A stretch of DNA of 64,000 nt from DATGUN01 sp035301285 (GCA_035301285.1 DATGUN010000007.1:222894-286893); one strand, 5' to 3'; shown: positions 30,604-41,065, counted from the first letter of the stretch. Program-made: numbers and translations. Notes: generated by a model not told the origin, from the letters alone.

Positions 30604-30624
30604 CATTCATCTCTTTTGTTATGG

Positions 30625-31404
30625 TTATCTGGAACGCAGTTTGTCCAGTTCAACTAAAAACTTATCGTTCAAGACTTTAATGAATGTCCCTTTCATGCCC
30701 AGAGATCGGGATTCAATGACACCCGCACTTTCCAACTTGCGTAGTGCGTTTACGATAACTGATCTGGTAATCCCCACTCTATCAGCGATTTTACTTGCGA
30801 CAAGCAATCCCTCGCTGCCATTTAATTCTTCAAAAATGTGATCGATCGCTTCCAGTTCACTGTAAGACAAGGAACTGATGGCCATTTGAACAACAGCTTT
30901 ACTCCGTGCTTCTGTTTCGATTTCAGCTGTCTTTTCTTGGAGAATTTCCATACCTACAACGGTTGCACCATACTCTGCAAGCAGTAAATCATCTTCATTA
31001 AAACTGTCTTGAAGTCGACCCAAAACAAGTGTACCCAATCGTTCACCACCACCGATTATAGGTACAATCGTTGTTAGACCTGATTTGAATAACTCTTTAT
31101 TTTCTACCGGAAATACCGTGTGTGGACTCTCGATATCGATATTGGCGGTTGTTTCATAAATACTGCTCAACCCACGTATATATTCTTCGGGAAATTGTTT
31201 TTCTGCCAACATCCCTTTCATACGTTCGTTTTCTATTTCTTGATTGATACTGACACCCAAAAGCTTACCACGTCGACTTAAAATAAAGACATTGCCTTTG
31301 ATGACATCTCTTAAAGTTGCTGACATATCATTGAAATCCACTGGCTTTCCTGCTGATTTTTGTAGCATCGCATTGATTTTTCTTGCTCTGTTTAATAGTT
31401 CCAT
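30625..31404 (-). CDS. codY: GTP- and branched-chain-amino-acid-sensing repressor CodY
   Basis: CodY represses amino-acid, transport and adaptation genes when GTP and isoleucine/valine/leucine are abundant. The 259-residue protein has an N-terminal GAF domain (about 1-155; [15 protein letters not shown] at the start) and a C-terminal winged helix-turn-helix with [21 protein letters not shown] chose the ATG at 31404, after GGAGG; six extra residues upstream are not family-like. It closes the xerC-hslV-hslU-codY operon. In B. subtilis flgB follows; here a terminator and a flagellar relic do. Confidence 0.98.
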   Translation of the reverse strand: MELLNRARKINAMLQKSAGKPVDFNDMSATLRDVIKGNVFILSRRGKLLGVSINQEIENERMKGMLAEKQFPEEYIRGLSSIYETTANIDIESPHTVFPVENKELFKSGLTTIVPIIGGGERLGTLVLGRLQDSFNEDDLLLAEYGATVVGMEILQEKTAEIETEARSKAVVQMAISSLSYSELEAIDHIFEELNGSEGLLVASKIADRVGITRSVIVNALRKLESAGVIESRSLGMKGTFIKVLNDKFLVELDKLRSR

Positions 31405-31490
31405 TATAATCCTCCATTTCAATACTTGTATTTAATTTATATTTTATAGGGATACATCATCGTAAGATTTTTGTTCCCAAGAATACACAA

Positions 31491-32885
31491 TCATAAAATA
31501 AACTGGCTCAAGTCTTTATCTTTTACAATGTTGCTGAGTTTTTCATCAACATATTCAGGTGTAATCTCGATTGATTCCATCGTAATCTCGGGCGCTTCAA
31601 AAGAGAGATCCTCTAAAAGACGTTCCAGGATTGTATGGAGTCTTCTCGCTCCGATATTATCTGTATCTTGATTGACCTGATAGGCAATTTCTGCCAGTCT
31701 ATTAACAGCTTCGGTTGTAAAAACAACATTTATACCTTCTGTTTTCAACAATGCTTGATATTGTTTCAATAAAGCATTGGAAGGTTCGTTCAATATGCGT
31801 TTAAAATCGCTGACAGATAATTTTTCCAACTCAACCCTTATTGGGAATCTTCCTTGCAGTTCAGGAATGAGATCGGAAGGCTTGGAAATATGAAATGCAC
31901 CAGCTGTAATGAATAACATGTGATCCGTTTTTACCGCACCATGTTTCGTGACAATGGTCGAACCTTCTACAATCGGTAATATATCGCGCTGGACACCTTC
32001 CCTTGATACATTTGGCGAATTATCTTCTTTGCCAGCCACCTTATCGATCTCATCGATAAAAATAATCCCGGATTGCTCAGCCCGTTCAACAGCAATTTGT
32101 GCCGTTTCATCCATGTCCACTAACTTTTGTGCTTCTTGTTGGGTCAATACTGTCCGTGCCGTGCGAACAGTCATTTTTCGTTTTTTGGACTTTTTGGGCA
32201 TAAATTGACCAAGCGTATCTTGCATGTTCATTCCCATTTGTTCCATACCCGAACCTTGCAACATGTCAAACATGGATGGGGGAACTTCTTCAATATCGAC
32301 CGTCACATAATAATCTTCCAGTTCCCCGAGTGCCAACTGATGTTCAATACGTTTCCGTTTATTTTTAATGTCTTCATCTTTCGACGATTCATCTTCATCA
32401 GAATCTTCTTCATCCGGATTGGAAAATAACATTTCCAACGGATTTTTGCTTGTATTTTTCTTTTTGGCCTGCGGAACCAACAACGAAACCAGTTTTTTGG
32501 TGGCTGCTTTTTCAGCTTCAACTTTTACTTCTTCCATTTTTTCTTCCTTAACCATCCGAAAAGACATTTCAACGAGATCGCGGACCATTGATTCAACATC
32601 CCGGCCTACATAACCCACTTCGGTAAATTTTGTCGCTTCAACTTTTACAAAAGGGGCGCCAACAAGTTTAGCCAACCTTCTGGCTATTTCCGTCTTTCCG
32701 ACGCCTGTGGGTCCAATCATTAAAATATTTTTCGGAACGATCTCATCTTTTATTTTTTCCTGGAGCTGAATGCGCCGATATCGATTTCTTAATGCGACAG
32801 CTACCGATTTTTTAGCTTTGGTTTGCCCTATAATATAACGGTCAAGTTCATCCACAATTTGTTTCGGAGTATAATCCAATCCCAT
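31491..32885 (-). CDS. hslU: ATPase subunit HslU (ClpY) of the HslUV protease
   Basis: HslU is the AAA+ unfoldase that feeds proteins to HslV. The 464-residue protein has the Walker A motif [13 protein letters not shown], the I-domain insertion (about 110-240, with acidic stretch [15 protein letters not shown]), Walker [11 protein letters not shown] and the C-terminal tail LSQFIL, which ends in the leucine-type residue needed to insert into HslV. It starts 18 bp after hslV. The genes are also called clpY and codX in B. subtilis. Confidence 0.98.
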   Translation of the reverse strand: MGLDYTPKQIVDELDRYIIGQTKAKKSVAVALRNRYRRIQLQEKIKDEIVPKNILMIGPTGVGKTEIARRLAKLVGAPFVKVEATKFTEVGYVGRDVESMVRDLVEMSFRMVKEEKMEEVKVEAEKAATKKLVSLLVPQAKKKNTSKNPLEMLFSNPDEEDSDEDESSKDEDIKNKRKRIEHQLALGELEDYYVTVDIEEVPPSMFDMLQGSGMEQMGMNMQDTLGQFMPKKSKKRKMTVRTARTVLTQQEAQKLVDMDETAQIAVERAEQSGIIFIDEIDKVAGKEDNSPNVSREGVQRDILPIVEGSTIVTKHGAVKTDHMLFITAGAFHISKPSDLIPELQGRFPIRVELEKLSVSDFKRILNEPSNALLKQYQALLKTEGINVVFTTEAVNRLAEIAYQVNQDTDNIGARRLHTILERLLEDLSFEAPEITMESIEITPEYVDEKLSNIVKDKDLSQFIL

Positions 32886-32903
32886 ATTGATATAGCCTCC
32901 CTT

Positions 32904-33449
32904 TTATTCCAGTGTCTCCAGCGTGATATGGTCATTCGTAAAGACACACACTTCACCAGCGATTTCCAAGGCTGTTTGAGCAATTTCTTTGGCCGATAGA
33001 TGGCTGGACTTTCTAACGAGGGCCCGCCCTGCGCTCAAAGCAAAGTTGCCTCCAGAACCAATAGCCAAGATACCATCATCCGGTTCGATCACTTCACCAG
33101 TCCCGGATACCAGAAACATATTACTTTTATCCATGACGATAAGCATGGCTTCCAATTTCCGGAGTACTTTATCACTGCGCCATTCCTTGGCTAGTTCTAC
33201 AGCTGAACGTTTTAAATTTCCATCAAACGATTCCAGTTTCCCCTCAAACTTTTCAAAAAGCGTAAAAGCATCGGCTACTGAACCTGCAAATCCTGCCAAA
33301 ACTTGACCCTTGAATAAGGTACGTACTTTTTTCGCTTTATGTTTCATGACAACAGAATTTCCCATTGTGACTTGACCATCTCCGCTCATCGCACATTGGT
33401 CATTGTGCCTGATGGCAAATATGGTGGTTGCATGTATTTCCAATGACAT
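32904..33449 (-). CDS. hslV: Peptidase subunit HslV (ClpQ/CodW)
   Basis: HslV is the proteasome-like peptidase of the HslUV complex. The 181-residue protein contains [20 protein letters not shown] and [12 protein letters not shown], typical of the family. Most HslV use an N-terminal threonine; B. subtilis CodW has a short extension and an N-terminal serine. The ATG at 33449 gives Ser2 and the same kind of extension, but its spacing to GAGGTG is very short. A TTG at 33443 has ideal spacing but gives Glu2, so the start and therefore the nucleophile are uncertain. It lies between xerC and hslU. Confidence 0.94.
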   Translation of the reverse strand: MSLEIHATTIFAIRHNDQCAMSGDGQVTMGNSVVMKHKAKKVRTLFKGQVLAGFAGSVADAFTLFEKFEGKLESFDGNLKRSAVELAKEWRSDKVLRKLEAMLIVMDKSNMFLVSGTGEVIEPDDGILAIGSGGNFALSAGRALVRKSSHLSAKEIAQTALEIAGEVCVFTNDHITLETLE

Positions 33450-33462
33450 CACCTCAAAAAAA

Positions 33463-34374
33463 TTATGAATCGTTCGCTCGAGGGTGGCTATTCATATACA
33501 CATGACGCAAACGATCTTTTGTGACATGTGTATAAACTTGAGTCGACGATAAACTATCATGACCCAACAGTTCTTGAACAGTCCGTAGATCAGCACCTTC
33601 ATTCAACATATGTGTTGCAAACGTATGGCGTAATTTATGTGGATGGACATGCACAGTCAACGCTGCCCTTTTCACAATATTTGTTAATACAAGCCGGATG
33701 CCTCGTGTCGTAATCGGGGCCCCCCGCGCATTTAAAAAAACGGCTTTTGTTGAAACTTTCCCTTTTGCAATCAGTTTTTTTCTTCCATCATATATGTACC
33801 TTTCGAGTGCACTTGCAGCATATTGACCAAAAGGTATATAACGTTCTTTCCTGCCTTTTCCCTGTACCAAAACAGTACCGATTGTAAAATCGATAGAATC
33901 AAGCTGTAACTTCTGACATTCACTTACACGGATACCAGTCGCATACAACAATTCCAGCAAGGCGCTATCTCGTTGCCCGGTTGCGGTATCCACATCATTT
34001 GCCTCAAATAATTTGGACAACTCTTCCATATACAAAAATCCAGGTATGTTTTTTTCCTGTTTGGGAAGCACAACCTGATTGAAGGGGTTAGATGATACTT
34101 CACCTTCCCGTTCCAAAAACTTGAAGAACGTTCTGAGACTGGAAATTTTACGAGATACGGAACGTCTGCTCAACTTTTGATTGTATAAGCGTGTCAAAAA
34201 CAAACGAACGACATGAAAATCAACATCTTGAACGTTATCGATAGCCTCTTCAAACAAGAAGGATTTGAAGATCATCAAATCATCTTGGTAGTATTTAATG
34301 GTATAGGATGAAGCATTTTTTTCGATCTGCAAAAATTCAACAAAATCCTTTATCCAATCATTTAGGGTTACCAT
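33463..34374 (-). CDS. xerC: Tyrosine recombinase XerC (CodV)
   Basis: XerC with XerD resolves chromosome dimers at the dif site. The 303-residue protein has an N-terminal SAM-like core-binding domain and a C-terminal catalytic domain with [12 protein letters not shown] (first Arg), [14 protein letters not shown] (His-x-x-Arg), [14 protein letters not shown] (His and the nucleophilic Tyr). I use the second of two adjacent ATGs for better spacing to AAGGTGGG. It leads an operon with hslVU and codY. In B. subtilis trmFO lies between topA and this gene; it is absent here. Confidence 0.96.
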   Translation of the reverse strand: MVTLNDWIKDFVEFLQIEKNASSYTIKYYQDDLMIFKSFLFEEAIDNVQDVDFHVVRLFLTRLYNQKLSRRSVSRKISSLRTFFKFLEREGEVSSNPFNQVVLPKQEKNIPGFLYMEELSKLFEANDVDTATGQRDSALLELLYATGIRVSECQKLQLDSIDFTIGTVLVQGKGRKERYIPFGQYAASALERYIYDGRKKLIAKGKVSTKAVFLNARGAPITTRGIRLVLTNIVKRAALTVHVHPHKLRHTFATHMLNEGADLRTVQELLGHDSLSSTQVYTHVTKDRLRHVYMNSHPRANDS

Positions 34375-34405
34375 CATATCCCACCTTAAAACAATGAGAA
34401 ATCAT

Positions 34406-34497
34406 ATTCAGATTACTCTCACACAATAATTATAACAAAATTCTGAATAACTATCATTCATTTCCCCTTATCAATTATCTTTTCCTGGATTCTGAAT
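34406..34497. promoter_or_regulatory. Three CodY-like TTCWGAA cores upstream of xerC-codY operon
   Basis: ATTCTGAAT occurs at 34440-34448 and 34489-34497, and ATTCAGATT at 34406-34414. TTCWGAA is the core of the CodY box (AATTTTCWGAAAATT). The flanks match only partly, so these are candidate operators for autoregulation, not firm sites. Confidence 0.35.
34429..34437 (-). promoter_or_regulatory. Proximal promoter of xerC operon (extended -10)
   Basis: TG-T-TATAAT (TATAAT at 34429-34434) with a partial -35 ATGATA 17 bases upstream. The predicted leader is about 45 bases. Confidence 0.5.
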
Positions 34498-34535
34498 TTT
34501 AAACGATTAAGGTGACTTATCCTAACCAAGACAAT

Positions 34536-34564
34536 ATTATATCTTTTACATGTGAATTAGTCAA
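34536..34564 (-). promoter_or_regulatory. Distal sigma-A promoter of xerC operon
   Basis: TTGACT (34559-34564), 17 bases, TATAAT (34536-34541): a near-consensus sigma-A promoter. It lies in the 307-bp topA-xerC gap, where trmFO is expected by synteny. The rest of the gap holds CodY-like cores and the topA terminator. Confidence 0.7.
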
Positions 34565-34635
34565 CAAAAATAAATTATTCTAAAAAATATTTTGAGTAAT
34601 CAGAATTACATAATCATAGATGCTGTATTTCAGTT

Positions 34636-34680
34636 GAAATTTAAAACGTGTGATTACCTCGAAAAAAGGCAATCACACGT
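34636..34680 (-). terminator. Intrinsic terminator after topA
   Basis: A 14-bp stem with one G-U pair (ACGTGTGATTACCT at 34646-34659 with AGGCAATCACACGT at 34667-34680), then UUUUAAAUUU on the minus strand, starting 4 bases after the topA stop. Confidence 0.9.
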
Positions 34681-34684
34681 CCGT

Positions 34685-36763
34685 TCATTCTTGTGTATTC
34701 TCTTTATAATCACAGTTGGAACACTTTATTTGCGATTGCTTCTTGCTTTTCTTTTCTACCAAGTAAGCATCACATTTCGGACATTGACGATTGATCGGTT
34801 TATCCCATGAAACAAAATCACACTCCGGATAACGGTCACAACCATAAAAAATCCGGCGTTTCTTGGACTTCCGTTCGACAACATCCCCTTTTTGGCACTT
34901 CGGACAAGTGACACCGATTTTCTTCAGGATCGGTTTTGTGTTCCGACATTCCGGAAAGTTGGAACACGCAAGAAATTTACCATATCGTCCCATCTTATAT
35001 ACCATTTCATGGCCGCATTTCTCACAAGTGATTCCGGCAGGTTCATCTTTGACCTCGATTTTTTCCATTTCCTCTTCCGCGACTTCAAGCCGTTTGTGGA
35101 AGCCTCCATAAAAATCATCTATCAAATTGACCCAATCTGTTTTACCGACTTCAATCGAGTCAAGATCATCTTCCATTTTGACCGTGAAATCCACATCAAT
35201 GATCTCAGGGAAAAATTCTTTCATGATATCGGTCACGATTGTGCCTAGCTCGGTAGGGACAAAACGTTTATTATCAATTTTTACATACCCTCTGCGCTGG
35301 ATCGTGTCCAGTGTAGGAGCATAGGTAGATGGCCTGCCGATACCTTTCTCTTCCATCGTACGCACAAGCCTTGCTTCTGTATAACGCGGAGGAGGTTGTG
35401 TAAAGTGTTGATTGGGTTGAATATCTTTAGCCGAAACAACATTCCCTTCTTCTAAGTCTGGCAAAATTTTATTTTCCTTTTTCTGCTTGTCATCTGTACT
35501 TTCCACATAGACCTTCATGAATCCTTTAAATTTAACTTTTGATCCTGTAGCACGGAACAGCACATTATTATTCGTCAAATCGACACTCATCGTATCCATT
35601 ACAGCCGGAGACATTTGACTGGCCATAAAACGTTCCCAGATAAGCTTATAAAGACGATATTGATCCCTTGATAATACAGATTTCAAATCTTTCGGCTTCC
35701 TCTTGGGTGACGACGGACGAACAGCTTCGTGAGCATCTTGTGCCCCTTCCTTTTGTTTCCCTTGCCCTTGATGACCCATAAATTCTTTACCGTATTCAGA
35801 TTCGATCAGCTCTTTTGCCTCTTGCTTTGCTGATGCTGAAATTCGCGTTGAATCGGTACGCATATATGTGATCAACCCAGTGATACCACCAGACGATTTC
35901 CCAAGATCGATACCTTCGTACAACTGTTGTGCAACCATCATCGTTTTACGTGCTCTGAAGTTAAGTTTGCGTGCCGCTTCTTGTTGCAGAGATGATGTCG
36001 TAAATGGTTTGGCAGGTTTTCGTTTACGTTCGCGTTTCGTTACTTTGTTGACTGTGAACGATTTGCCTTTGATCTGACCCATGATATCTTTCACATCTTT
36101 TTCTGTACTTAACGCTCGTTTTTTGCCATCCACTCCATAAAAAGAACCTTCAAAAACCTCTTTGCCTTTTTCAAACTGCGCTTCGATTGACCAATATTCC
36201 TCTGGCTTGAAATTTTCTATTTCATTTTCACGATCGATGATCATTTTCAATGCCACGGATTGAACACGACCAGCACTTAGTCCTTTTTTCACTTTCTTCC
36301 ATAATAATGGACTGATATTATAACCGACCAGCCTATCAAGAATCCGCCTCGCTTGTTGTGCATCAACCAAGTCCGAGTTAATCGAACGAGGATGTTTAAA
36401 CGATTCTTTAATAGCTTCTTTTGTAATTTCATTAAATACAACCCGACAATCGGATGTCTCATCAACATTTAATGCATGAGCCAAATGCCATGCAATGGCT
36501 TCCCCTTCTCTATCAGGGTCGGCAGCCAAGTAAACTTTTTTGGCTTTTTTGGCAGCGGACTTCAATTCCTTTAAAACATCGCCCTTGCCACGTATCGTAA
36601 TATATTTTGGTTGAAACCCGTTTTCTGGATCAACACCCATTTGACTTTTCGGTAAATCCCGAACATGGCCCATTGATGCTTTCACTGAATATTTTTTTCC
36701 GAGATAACGTTCAATTGTTTTTGCTTTTGCAGGTGATTCAACGATTACAAGATTTTCTGACAT
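34685..36763 (-). CDS. topA: DNA topoisomerase I
   Basis: TopA relaxes negative supercoils by single-strand passage. The 692-residue type IA enzyme has the N-terminal TOPRIM domain ([31 protein letters not shown]), the nucleophilic tyrosine in [11 protein letters not shown] near residue 302, and three C-terminal cysteine-rich zinc ribbons ([24 protein letters not shown]). The ATG at 36763 follows TAGGAGG; 16 upstream in-frame codons are not conserved. It lies between dprA and xerC. Confidence 0.98.
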   Translation of the reverse strand: MSENLVIVESPAKAKTIERYLGKKYSVKASMGHVRDLPKSQMGVDPENGFQPKYITIRGKGDVLKELKSAAKKAKKVYLAADPDREGEAIAWHLAHALNVDETSDCRVVFNEITKEAIKESFKHPRSINSDLVDAQQARRILDRLVGYNISPLLWKKVKKGLSAGRVQSVALKMIIDRENEIENFKPEEYWSIEAQFEKGKEVFEGSFYGVDGKKRALSTEKDVKDIMGQIKGKSFTVNKVTKRERKRKPAKPFTTSSLQQEAARKLNFRARKTMMVAQQLYEGIDLGKSSGGITGLITYMRTDSTRISASAKQEAKELIESEYGKEFMGHQGQGKQKEGAQDAHEAVRPSSPKRKPKDLKSVLSRDQYRLYKLIWERFMASQMSPAVMDTMSVDLTNNNVLFRATGSKVKFKGFMKVYVESTDDKQKKENKILPDLEEGNVVSAKDIQPNQHFTQPPPRYTEARLVRTMEEKGIGRPSTYAPTLDTIQRRGYVKIDNKRFVPTELGTIVTDIMKEFFPEIIDVDFTVKMEDDLDSIEVGKTDWVNLIDDFYGGFHKRLEVAEEEMEKIEVKDEPAGITCEKCGHEMVYKMGRYGKFLACSNFPECRNTKPILKKIGVTCPKCQKGDVVERKSKKRRIFYGCDRYPECDFVSWDKPINRQCPKCDAYLVEKKSKKQSQIKCSNCDYKENTQE

Positions 36764-36889
36764 ATATTTTCCTCCTACACTGAGGTTACACATTAAACCT
36801 GAAATCTTCACTAATACTAAATATATCTTCTTCTTTTGTCAAACATGTGTTGAAAAAAGACTGGTAATACATTATATATGGATTGTGAT

Positions 36890-37801
36890 TTATTGCCAAC
36901 TTTTTTCTCTGAAAGACCATGATTTCTTGACCATTTCCCAATTGTCCAATATGTCTTCAGCACTGGAGGCTAACATAGCTCCATCTTGGATCAAGCGGTG
37001 GCATCCTTTAGTCTGTGAAATAATGGGAGAACCAGGAACGGCATACACTTCTCTTCCTTGTTCAAGTGCCTGATCGACCGTAATCAATGTCCCACTTCTT
37101 TCTGTTGCCTCCACAACAAGTGTTCCATAGCTCAAGGCACTAATGATGCGATTACGTTCGGGAAAATGATACCGCTCCGGTTTAACGGAAGGCGGATACT
37201 CCGATAAAACAAGACCATGCTTTATAATTTCGTGATATAGTTCTATGTTCTGTCTTGGGTATATATGGTGAAAACCACCGCCAAGAACGGCGATTGTTTT
37301 TCCGTTCATGCGTAGTGCCAGTTGATGGGCGTAGCTGTCAATTCCTTTTGCCATTCCACTTACAACGACCCAACCTTCTTTGATGAGAGGGTTTAAAATA
37401 TGACGTAATTTAGGAACCGCTTCTTTCGAGGGGTTCCTTGTTCCGATGACACTTAAAGAAGGTCCCATATTCAATAATTGTGTATTTCCCACTGCATACA
37501 AAACAAGGGGTGAATCTTTAATTGGTTTTAACACACTTGGATAGTTCTCGTCAATGATAGTTATGCATGTGAAGTCTAATAAATCCTGTTTGATGTGCTT
37601 TATAAGGGTATGATTATGGAGGTCTGACATAAAGGCATTTGCTTTATCAGGGGAATTGAAAAAGAGGTTCTTAAGTTGATGATGTGTCAATGAGTAAATA
37701 GTTTTTAATGAAGAATCGAAATGGAACATCCGACGAATGACCCTTCTCGTTGCACCTCTGCAACGATGGAGGTGAATGAGGCGATTGCGAATCTTTTGCA
37801 A
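36890..37801 (-). CDS. dprA: DNA-processing protein DprA
   Basis: DprA loads RecA onto incoming single-stranded DNA during transformation and is also kept in non-competent species. The 303-residue protein has a basic N-terminal helical region and the Rossmann-type core with VIGTRNPS, VVVSGMAKGIDSYAH, TIAVLGGG, SEYPPSVKPERYHFPERNR and VVEATERSGTLITVDQALEQGREVYAVPG, all family hallmarks. The start is a TTG seven bases after AAAGGAG. It follows sucD, with a GC-rich hairpin in the gap, and precedes topA as in B. subtilis. Confidence 0.95.
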   Translation of the reverse strand: MQKIRNRLIHLHRCRGATRRVIRRMFHFDSSLKTIYSLTHHQLKNLFFNSPDKANAFMSDLHNHTLIKHIKQDLLDFTCITIIDENYPSVLKPIKDSPLVLYAVGNTQLLNMGPSLSVIGTRNPSKEAVPKLRHILNPLIKEGWVVVSGMAKGIDSYAHQLALRMNGKTIAVLGGGFHHIYPRQNIELYHEIIKHGLVLSEYPPSVKPERYHFPERNRIISALSYGTLVVEATERSGTLITVDQALEQGREVYAVPGSPIISQTKGCHRLIQDGAMLASSAEDILDNWEMVKKSWSFREKSWQ

Positions 37802-37830
37802 AGAAACACTCCTTTATTGAGAATGATGAT

Positions 37831-37854
37831 GGGGTCCAATACCAATCGGACCCC
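37831..37854 (-). terminator. Hairpin between sucD and dprA
   Basis: GGGGTCC (37831-37837) pairs with GGACCCC (37848-37854). No U tract follows on the minus strand, so it may protect the sucCD 3' end rather than terminate efficiently. Confidence 0.4.
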
Positions 37855-37872
37855 CTTATTTCCATCACACAA

Positions 37873-38775
37873 TCAATGCGTTTTGCATTTTTCATCCAAA
37901 TTATTTTCTTTTAGGGCTTTAATCATCGTTTCACCCATGACTGCAGGTGTATCAGCTACATGAATGCCACATTCTTTCATGACACTGATTTTTGCTTCGG
38001 CAGTACCTGAACCACCTGAAATAATCGCCCCTGCATGACCCATACGTTTTCCTGGAGGGGCTGTGGCACCACTGATGAATCCGGCAACAGGTTTCTTCAT
38101 GTTTGCTTTGATCCATTTTGCGGCTTCCTCTTCAGCTGTCCCGCCAATTTCACCAATCATGACAACCGCCTCTGTATCCGGATCTTCATTGAAGGCTTTC
38201 AATACATCAATGAAATCTGTTCCATTGACAGGGTCACCACCGATACCGACAGCACTTGACTGGCCATATCCTTCTTCCGAAAGTTGATGGACTGCTTCAT
38301 AAGTCAGTGTTCCGGAACGTGATACAACACCCACATGCCCTTTTTTATGGATATAGCCCGGCATAATACCGATTTTACATTCTTCTGGCGTAATCACTCC
38401 TGGACAATTAGGTCCCACGAGACGTGTTTTCTTGCCTTCCATGTAACGTTTGACTTTAACCATGTCCAAAACGGGAATGTGCTCGGTAATACAAATGACA
38501 AGATCAAGCTCTGCATCGACCGCTTCTAGAATGGCGTCAGCCGCAAATGGAGCGGGTACATAGATGACGGATGCATTGGCACCCGTTTCACGGACTGCAT
38601 CGGAAACGGTGTTGAATACAGGAACGCCTTCTACATTTGTACCAGCTTTTTTAGGGGTGACCCCTCCTACGATCTTCGTGCCATATTCTAACATTTGTTT
38701 GGTATGGAATTTAGCTGTGGAACCAGTAATCCCTTGAACAATGACTTTTGTATCTTTATTGACATATACACTCAT
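37873..38775 (-). CDS. sucD: Succinyl-CoA ligase alpha subunit
   Basis: SucD forms, with SucC, the TCA-cycle enzyme that converts succinyl-CoA to succinate with ATP or GTP formation. The 300-residue protein has the CoA-binding Rossmann N-domain ([18 protein letters not shown]), [12 protein letters not shown] and the phosphohistidine motif [21 protein letters not shown] 53-bp gap separates it from sucC. The position rnhB-sucC-sucD-dprA is that of B. subtilis. Confidence 0.98.
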   Translation of the reverse strand: MSVYVNKDTKVIVQGITGSTAKFHTKQMLEYGTKIVGGVTPKKAGTNVEGVPVFNTVSDAVRETGANASVIYVPAPFAADAILEAVDAELDLVICITEHIPVLDMVKVKRYMEGKKTRLVGPNCPGVITPEECKIGIMPGYIHKKGHVGVVSRSGTLTYEAVHQLSEEGYGQSSAVGIGGDPVNGTDFIDVLKAFNEDPDTEAVVMIGEIGGTAEEEAAKWIKANMKKPVAGFISGATAPPGKRMGHAGAIISGGSGTAEAKISVMKECGIHVADTPAVMGETMIKALKENNLDEKCKTH

Positions 38776-38828
38776 ATTAATGTCCGCCCTTTCTCTTTAA
38801 TCTCATTCTTAAACCCATTTGAACAATT

Positions 38829-39989
38829 TTATTGAACCATGCTTACAATTTTTTGGGCACCATCTGCCATTGAATCAGCTGAGGTAATGTTCAAACCGGA
38901 CTCACTGAGGATTTGCTTCCCTAAATCGACATTTGTTCCTTCCAAGCGAACAACAAGGGGAATTTCCAAGCCAACTTCTTTTGTCGCTGCAACAACACCT
39001 TCGGCAATGACGTCACACTTCATAATTCCACCGAAGATATTGACGAAAATACCTTTTACATGTGAGTCGGACAAGATAATCTTAAATGCTTCAGTTACTT
39101 TTTCAGCTGTTGCACCGCCCCCGACATCAAGGAAGTTCGCAGGGTCTCCACCGTAATGTTTGATAATGTCCATCGTCGACATGGCAAGACCGGCCCCATT
39201 TACCATACATCCGATATTACCTTCCAAGGCAACATAGCTGAGATCATATTTTGAAGCCTCGATTTCTTTTTCATCTTCTTCATCCAAATCACGGAGTTCC
39301 ATGATATCTTTATGGCGGTAGGTTGCATTATCATCAAAATTCAACTTGGCATCAAGCGCCATTACTTCCCCATCACCCGTTGTGACCAATGGGTTGATTT
39401 CAGCAATGGAACAATCTTTTTCTATGAATGCTTGATAAAGTCCAAGCATGAATTTCGCAGCTTTACCGATCAATTCATCGTCTATATTAATATTGAATGC
39501 AAGTCTTCTTGCTTGATAGGGTGAGAGCCCAACAACAGGGTCAATCACTTCTTTAAATATTTTTTCAGGAGTTTTAGCGGCCACTTCTTCAATTTCTGTA
39601 CCGCCTTCTTCGGATGCCATCATAACAACGCGTGATGATGCTCTATCTAAAACAACGCCTACATAGTATTCTTTTTTGATATCGCATCCTTCTTCGATAA
39701 GCAAACGTTTTACTTCTTTGCCTTCTGGCCCGGTTTGATGCGTAACAAGTGTTTTTCCTAAAATGTCTTCCGCATATGTACGAACCTCATCCATATTTTT
39801 AGCTACTTTCACACCGCCTGCATTGCCGCGTCCACCTGCATGGATTTGTGCTTTTACAACTTTGACAGATGTCGACAGTTTTTCTGCAGCTTCAACTGCT
39901 TCATCTACAGTGTATGCAACATGTCCAGTCGGAACGTTGACACCGAAACTTTGCAGTACTTGTTTGCCTTGATACTCATGAATGTTCAT
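38829..39989 (-). CDS. sucC: Succinyl-CoA ligase beta subunit
   Basis: SucC carries the ATP-grasp domain of succinyl-CoA synthetase. The 386-residue protein begins [17 protein letters not shown], contains [18 protein letters not shown] in the grasp domain, and ends with the CoA-ligase half ([33 protein letters not shown]). The ATG at 39989 follows TGGGAGG. The 211-bp gap to rnhB contains a decayed ylqH-like fragment. Confidence 0.98.
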   Translation of the reverse strand: MNIHEYQGKQVLQSFGVNVPTGHVAYTVDEAVEAAEKLSTSVKVVKAQIHAGGRGNAGGVKVAKNMDEVRTYAEDILGKTLVTHQTGPEGKEVKRLLIEEGCDIKKEYYVGVVLDRASSRVVMMASEEGGTEIEEVAAKTPEKIFKEVIDPVVGLSPYQARRLAFNINIDDELIGKAAKFMLGLYQAFIEKDCSIAEINPLVTTGDGEVMALDAKLNFDDNATYRHKDIMELRDLDEEDEKEIEASKYDLSYVALEGNIGCMVNGAGLAMSTMDIIKHYGGDPANFLDVGGGATAEKVTEAFKIILSDSHVKGIFVNIFGGIMKCDVIAEGVVAATKEVGLEIPLVVRLEGTNVDLGKQILSESGLNITSADSMADGAQKIVSMVQ

Positions 39990-40046
39990 CTTATATCCTC
40001 CCATCAAAATTCACTGCATTTCCATTGTATAAAAAAATAATATATT

Positions 40047-40165
40047 TCACAAGAATAAGCGACGAAATACGGGAAAATGCCTCATTTCTTCACCATTTAT
40101 CTGCCCGTATACAAATGCGAACACCTCTGCCATGTCATCAATGGGATAGTCTCATTCATGTTCAA
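40047..40165 (-). pseudogene. Relic of ylqH (FlhB C-terminal-like protein)
   Basis: On the minus strand one frame reads LNMNETIPLM, and a second frame a few bases later reads IDDMAEVFAFVYGQINGEE and stops at 40047. The combined pattern L-N-x-N-E-x-I-P ... A-E-V-F-A-F-x-Y is what I recall for the C-terminus of YlqH, a small FlhB-like protein. In B. subtilis ylqG-ylqH lie precisely between rnhB and sucC. No N-terminus or ribosome site is visible and there is a frameshift, so it is a dead fragment. The family match is from memory. Confidence 0.65.
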
Positions 40166-40200
40166 TCATCAAAACAATCCTACAGCTTACTTTCTTTTTT

Positions 40201-40971
40201 CTATAATAGACAATCCCGTACAGGCGCAAACGTTTTCCGATGATGGATGGTCACTCCTTTTTCCCTTAGGGTTTGTAGATGATGTTTGGTGCCATAACCT
40301 TTATTTGACAAAAAATCATATTCAGGTGTTTCAGCATGAAGTTCAGCCATGATGCCATCACGCGTCACTTTTGCCAAAACACTTGCAGCGGCAATGGAAA
40401 TACTTCTCGAATCCCCTTTGATGATTGCACTTGTTGGATGTGTGAGTCCGTCCAATTCAACCGCATCAACCAAAACATGATCTGGTGATACATCCAATGT
40501 ATGGATGGCCTGCCGCATTGCGCTTTTTGTTGCTTCATAAATATTGATATCATCGATGACATCACTATCGATAATGGCTATACTGTAACAGATTGCTACT
40601 TCTTTAATTTTTTCAAAAAACATATTTCGCTGTGCTTCCGTTAACAACTTGGAATCATTCAAACCCTCCAAGTGACTATCCCTCGGTAAAATAACGGCAG
40701 CTGCCACAACCGGACCAGCCAATGGCCCTCGGCCTGCTTCATCGATCCCTGCTATGTACTCACATCCCCCTTGATATAATTCGCGTTCAAAATAAAGCAT
40801 TTCCTCATATTTTTCTTTCAAATGCTTTTGTTGTTTTTGCATTTGTCTATAGCTCCGGAGAAGCTTTTGTACACCTTTACGTGAATCATTTTCCAATCCG
40901 GCGATCTCATCTTCTGTCAATTTACCTGTTAAAATTAAATCCCTCAACATTGCAATGGTTTGCTTTTTCAC
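40201..40971 (-). CDS. rnhB: Ribonuclease HII
   Basis: RNase HII removes ribonucleotides misincorporated in DNA and RNA primers. The 256-residue protein has an N-terminal substrate-binding extension (about 1-70) typical of Bacillus RnhB, then YIAGIDEAGRGPLAGPVVAAA with the catalytic Asp-Glu pair, SVLVDAVELDG-type HVLVDAVELDG, and IAAASVLAKVTRD. I chose the GTG at 40971, about eight bases after GAAGGAAGG; an upstream ATG adds 15 basic residues. It follows rbgA as in relatives. Confidence 0.94.
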   Translation of the reverse strand: MKKQTIAMLRDLILTGKLTEDEIAGLENDSRKGVQKLLRSYRQMQKQQKHLKEKYEEMLYFERELYQGGCEYIAGIDEAGRGPLAGPVVAAAVILPRDSHLEGLNDSKLLTEAQRNMFFEKIKEVAICYSIAIIDSDVIDDINIYEATKSAMRQAIHTLDVSPDHVLVDAVELDGLTHPTSAIIKGDSRSISIAAASVLAKVTRDGIMAELHAETPEYDFLSNKGYGTKHHLQTLREKGVTIHHRKTFAPVRDCLL

Positions 40972-41029
40972 ACCAATAACCTTCCTTCTTTTTTTATCGG
41001 TTATAATGCTTTCCATTTCAATAACGATA

Positions 41030-41065
41030 AAATAAAAATGGCACCCACTTCAAGGGTTACCATTT
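41030..41065 (-). terminator. Intrinsic terminator at the end of rbgA
   Basis: AAATGGCACCC (41036-41046) pairs with GGGTTACCATTT (41054-41065) with small bulges; the RNA continues UUUAUUUU. The stem overlaps the rbgA stop codon. Confidence 0.75.

Noticed and set aside
34400..34470. A 17-codon frame (starting MNDSYSEF) after AAGGGG in the topA-xerC gap, possibly a trmFO start or leader peptide
   Set aside because: It does not resemble the FAD-binding start of TrmFO, has poor ribosome-site spacing, and overlaps the proximal promoter of xerC.
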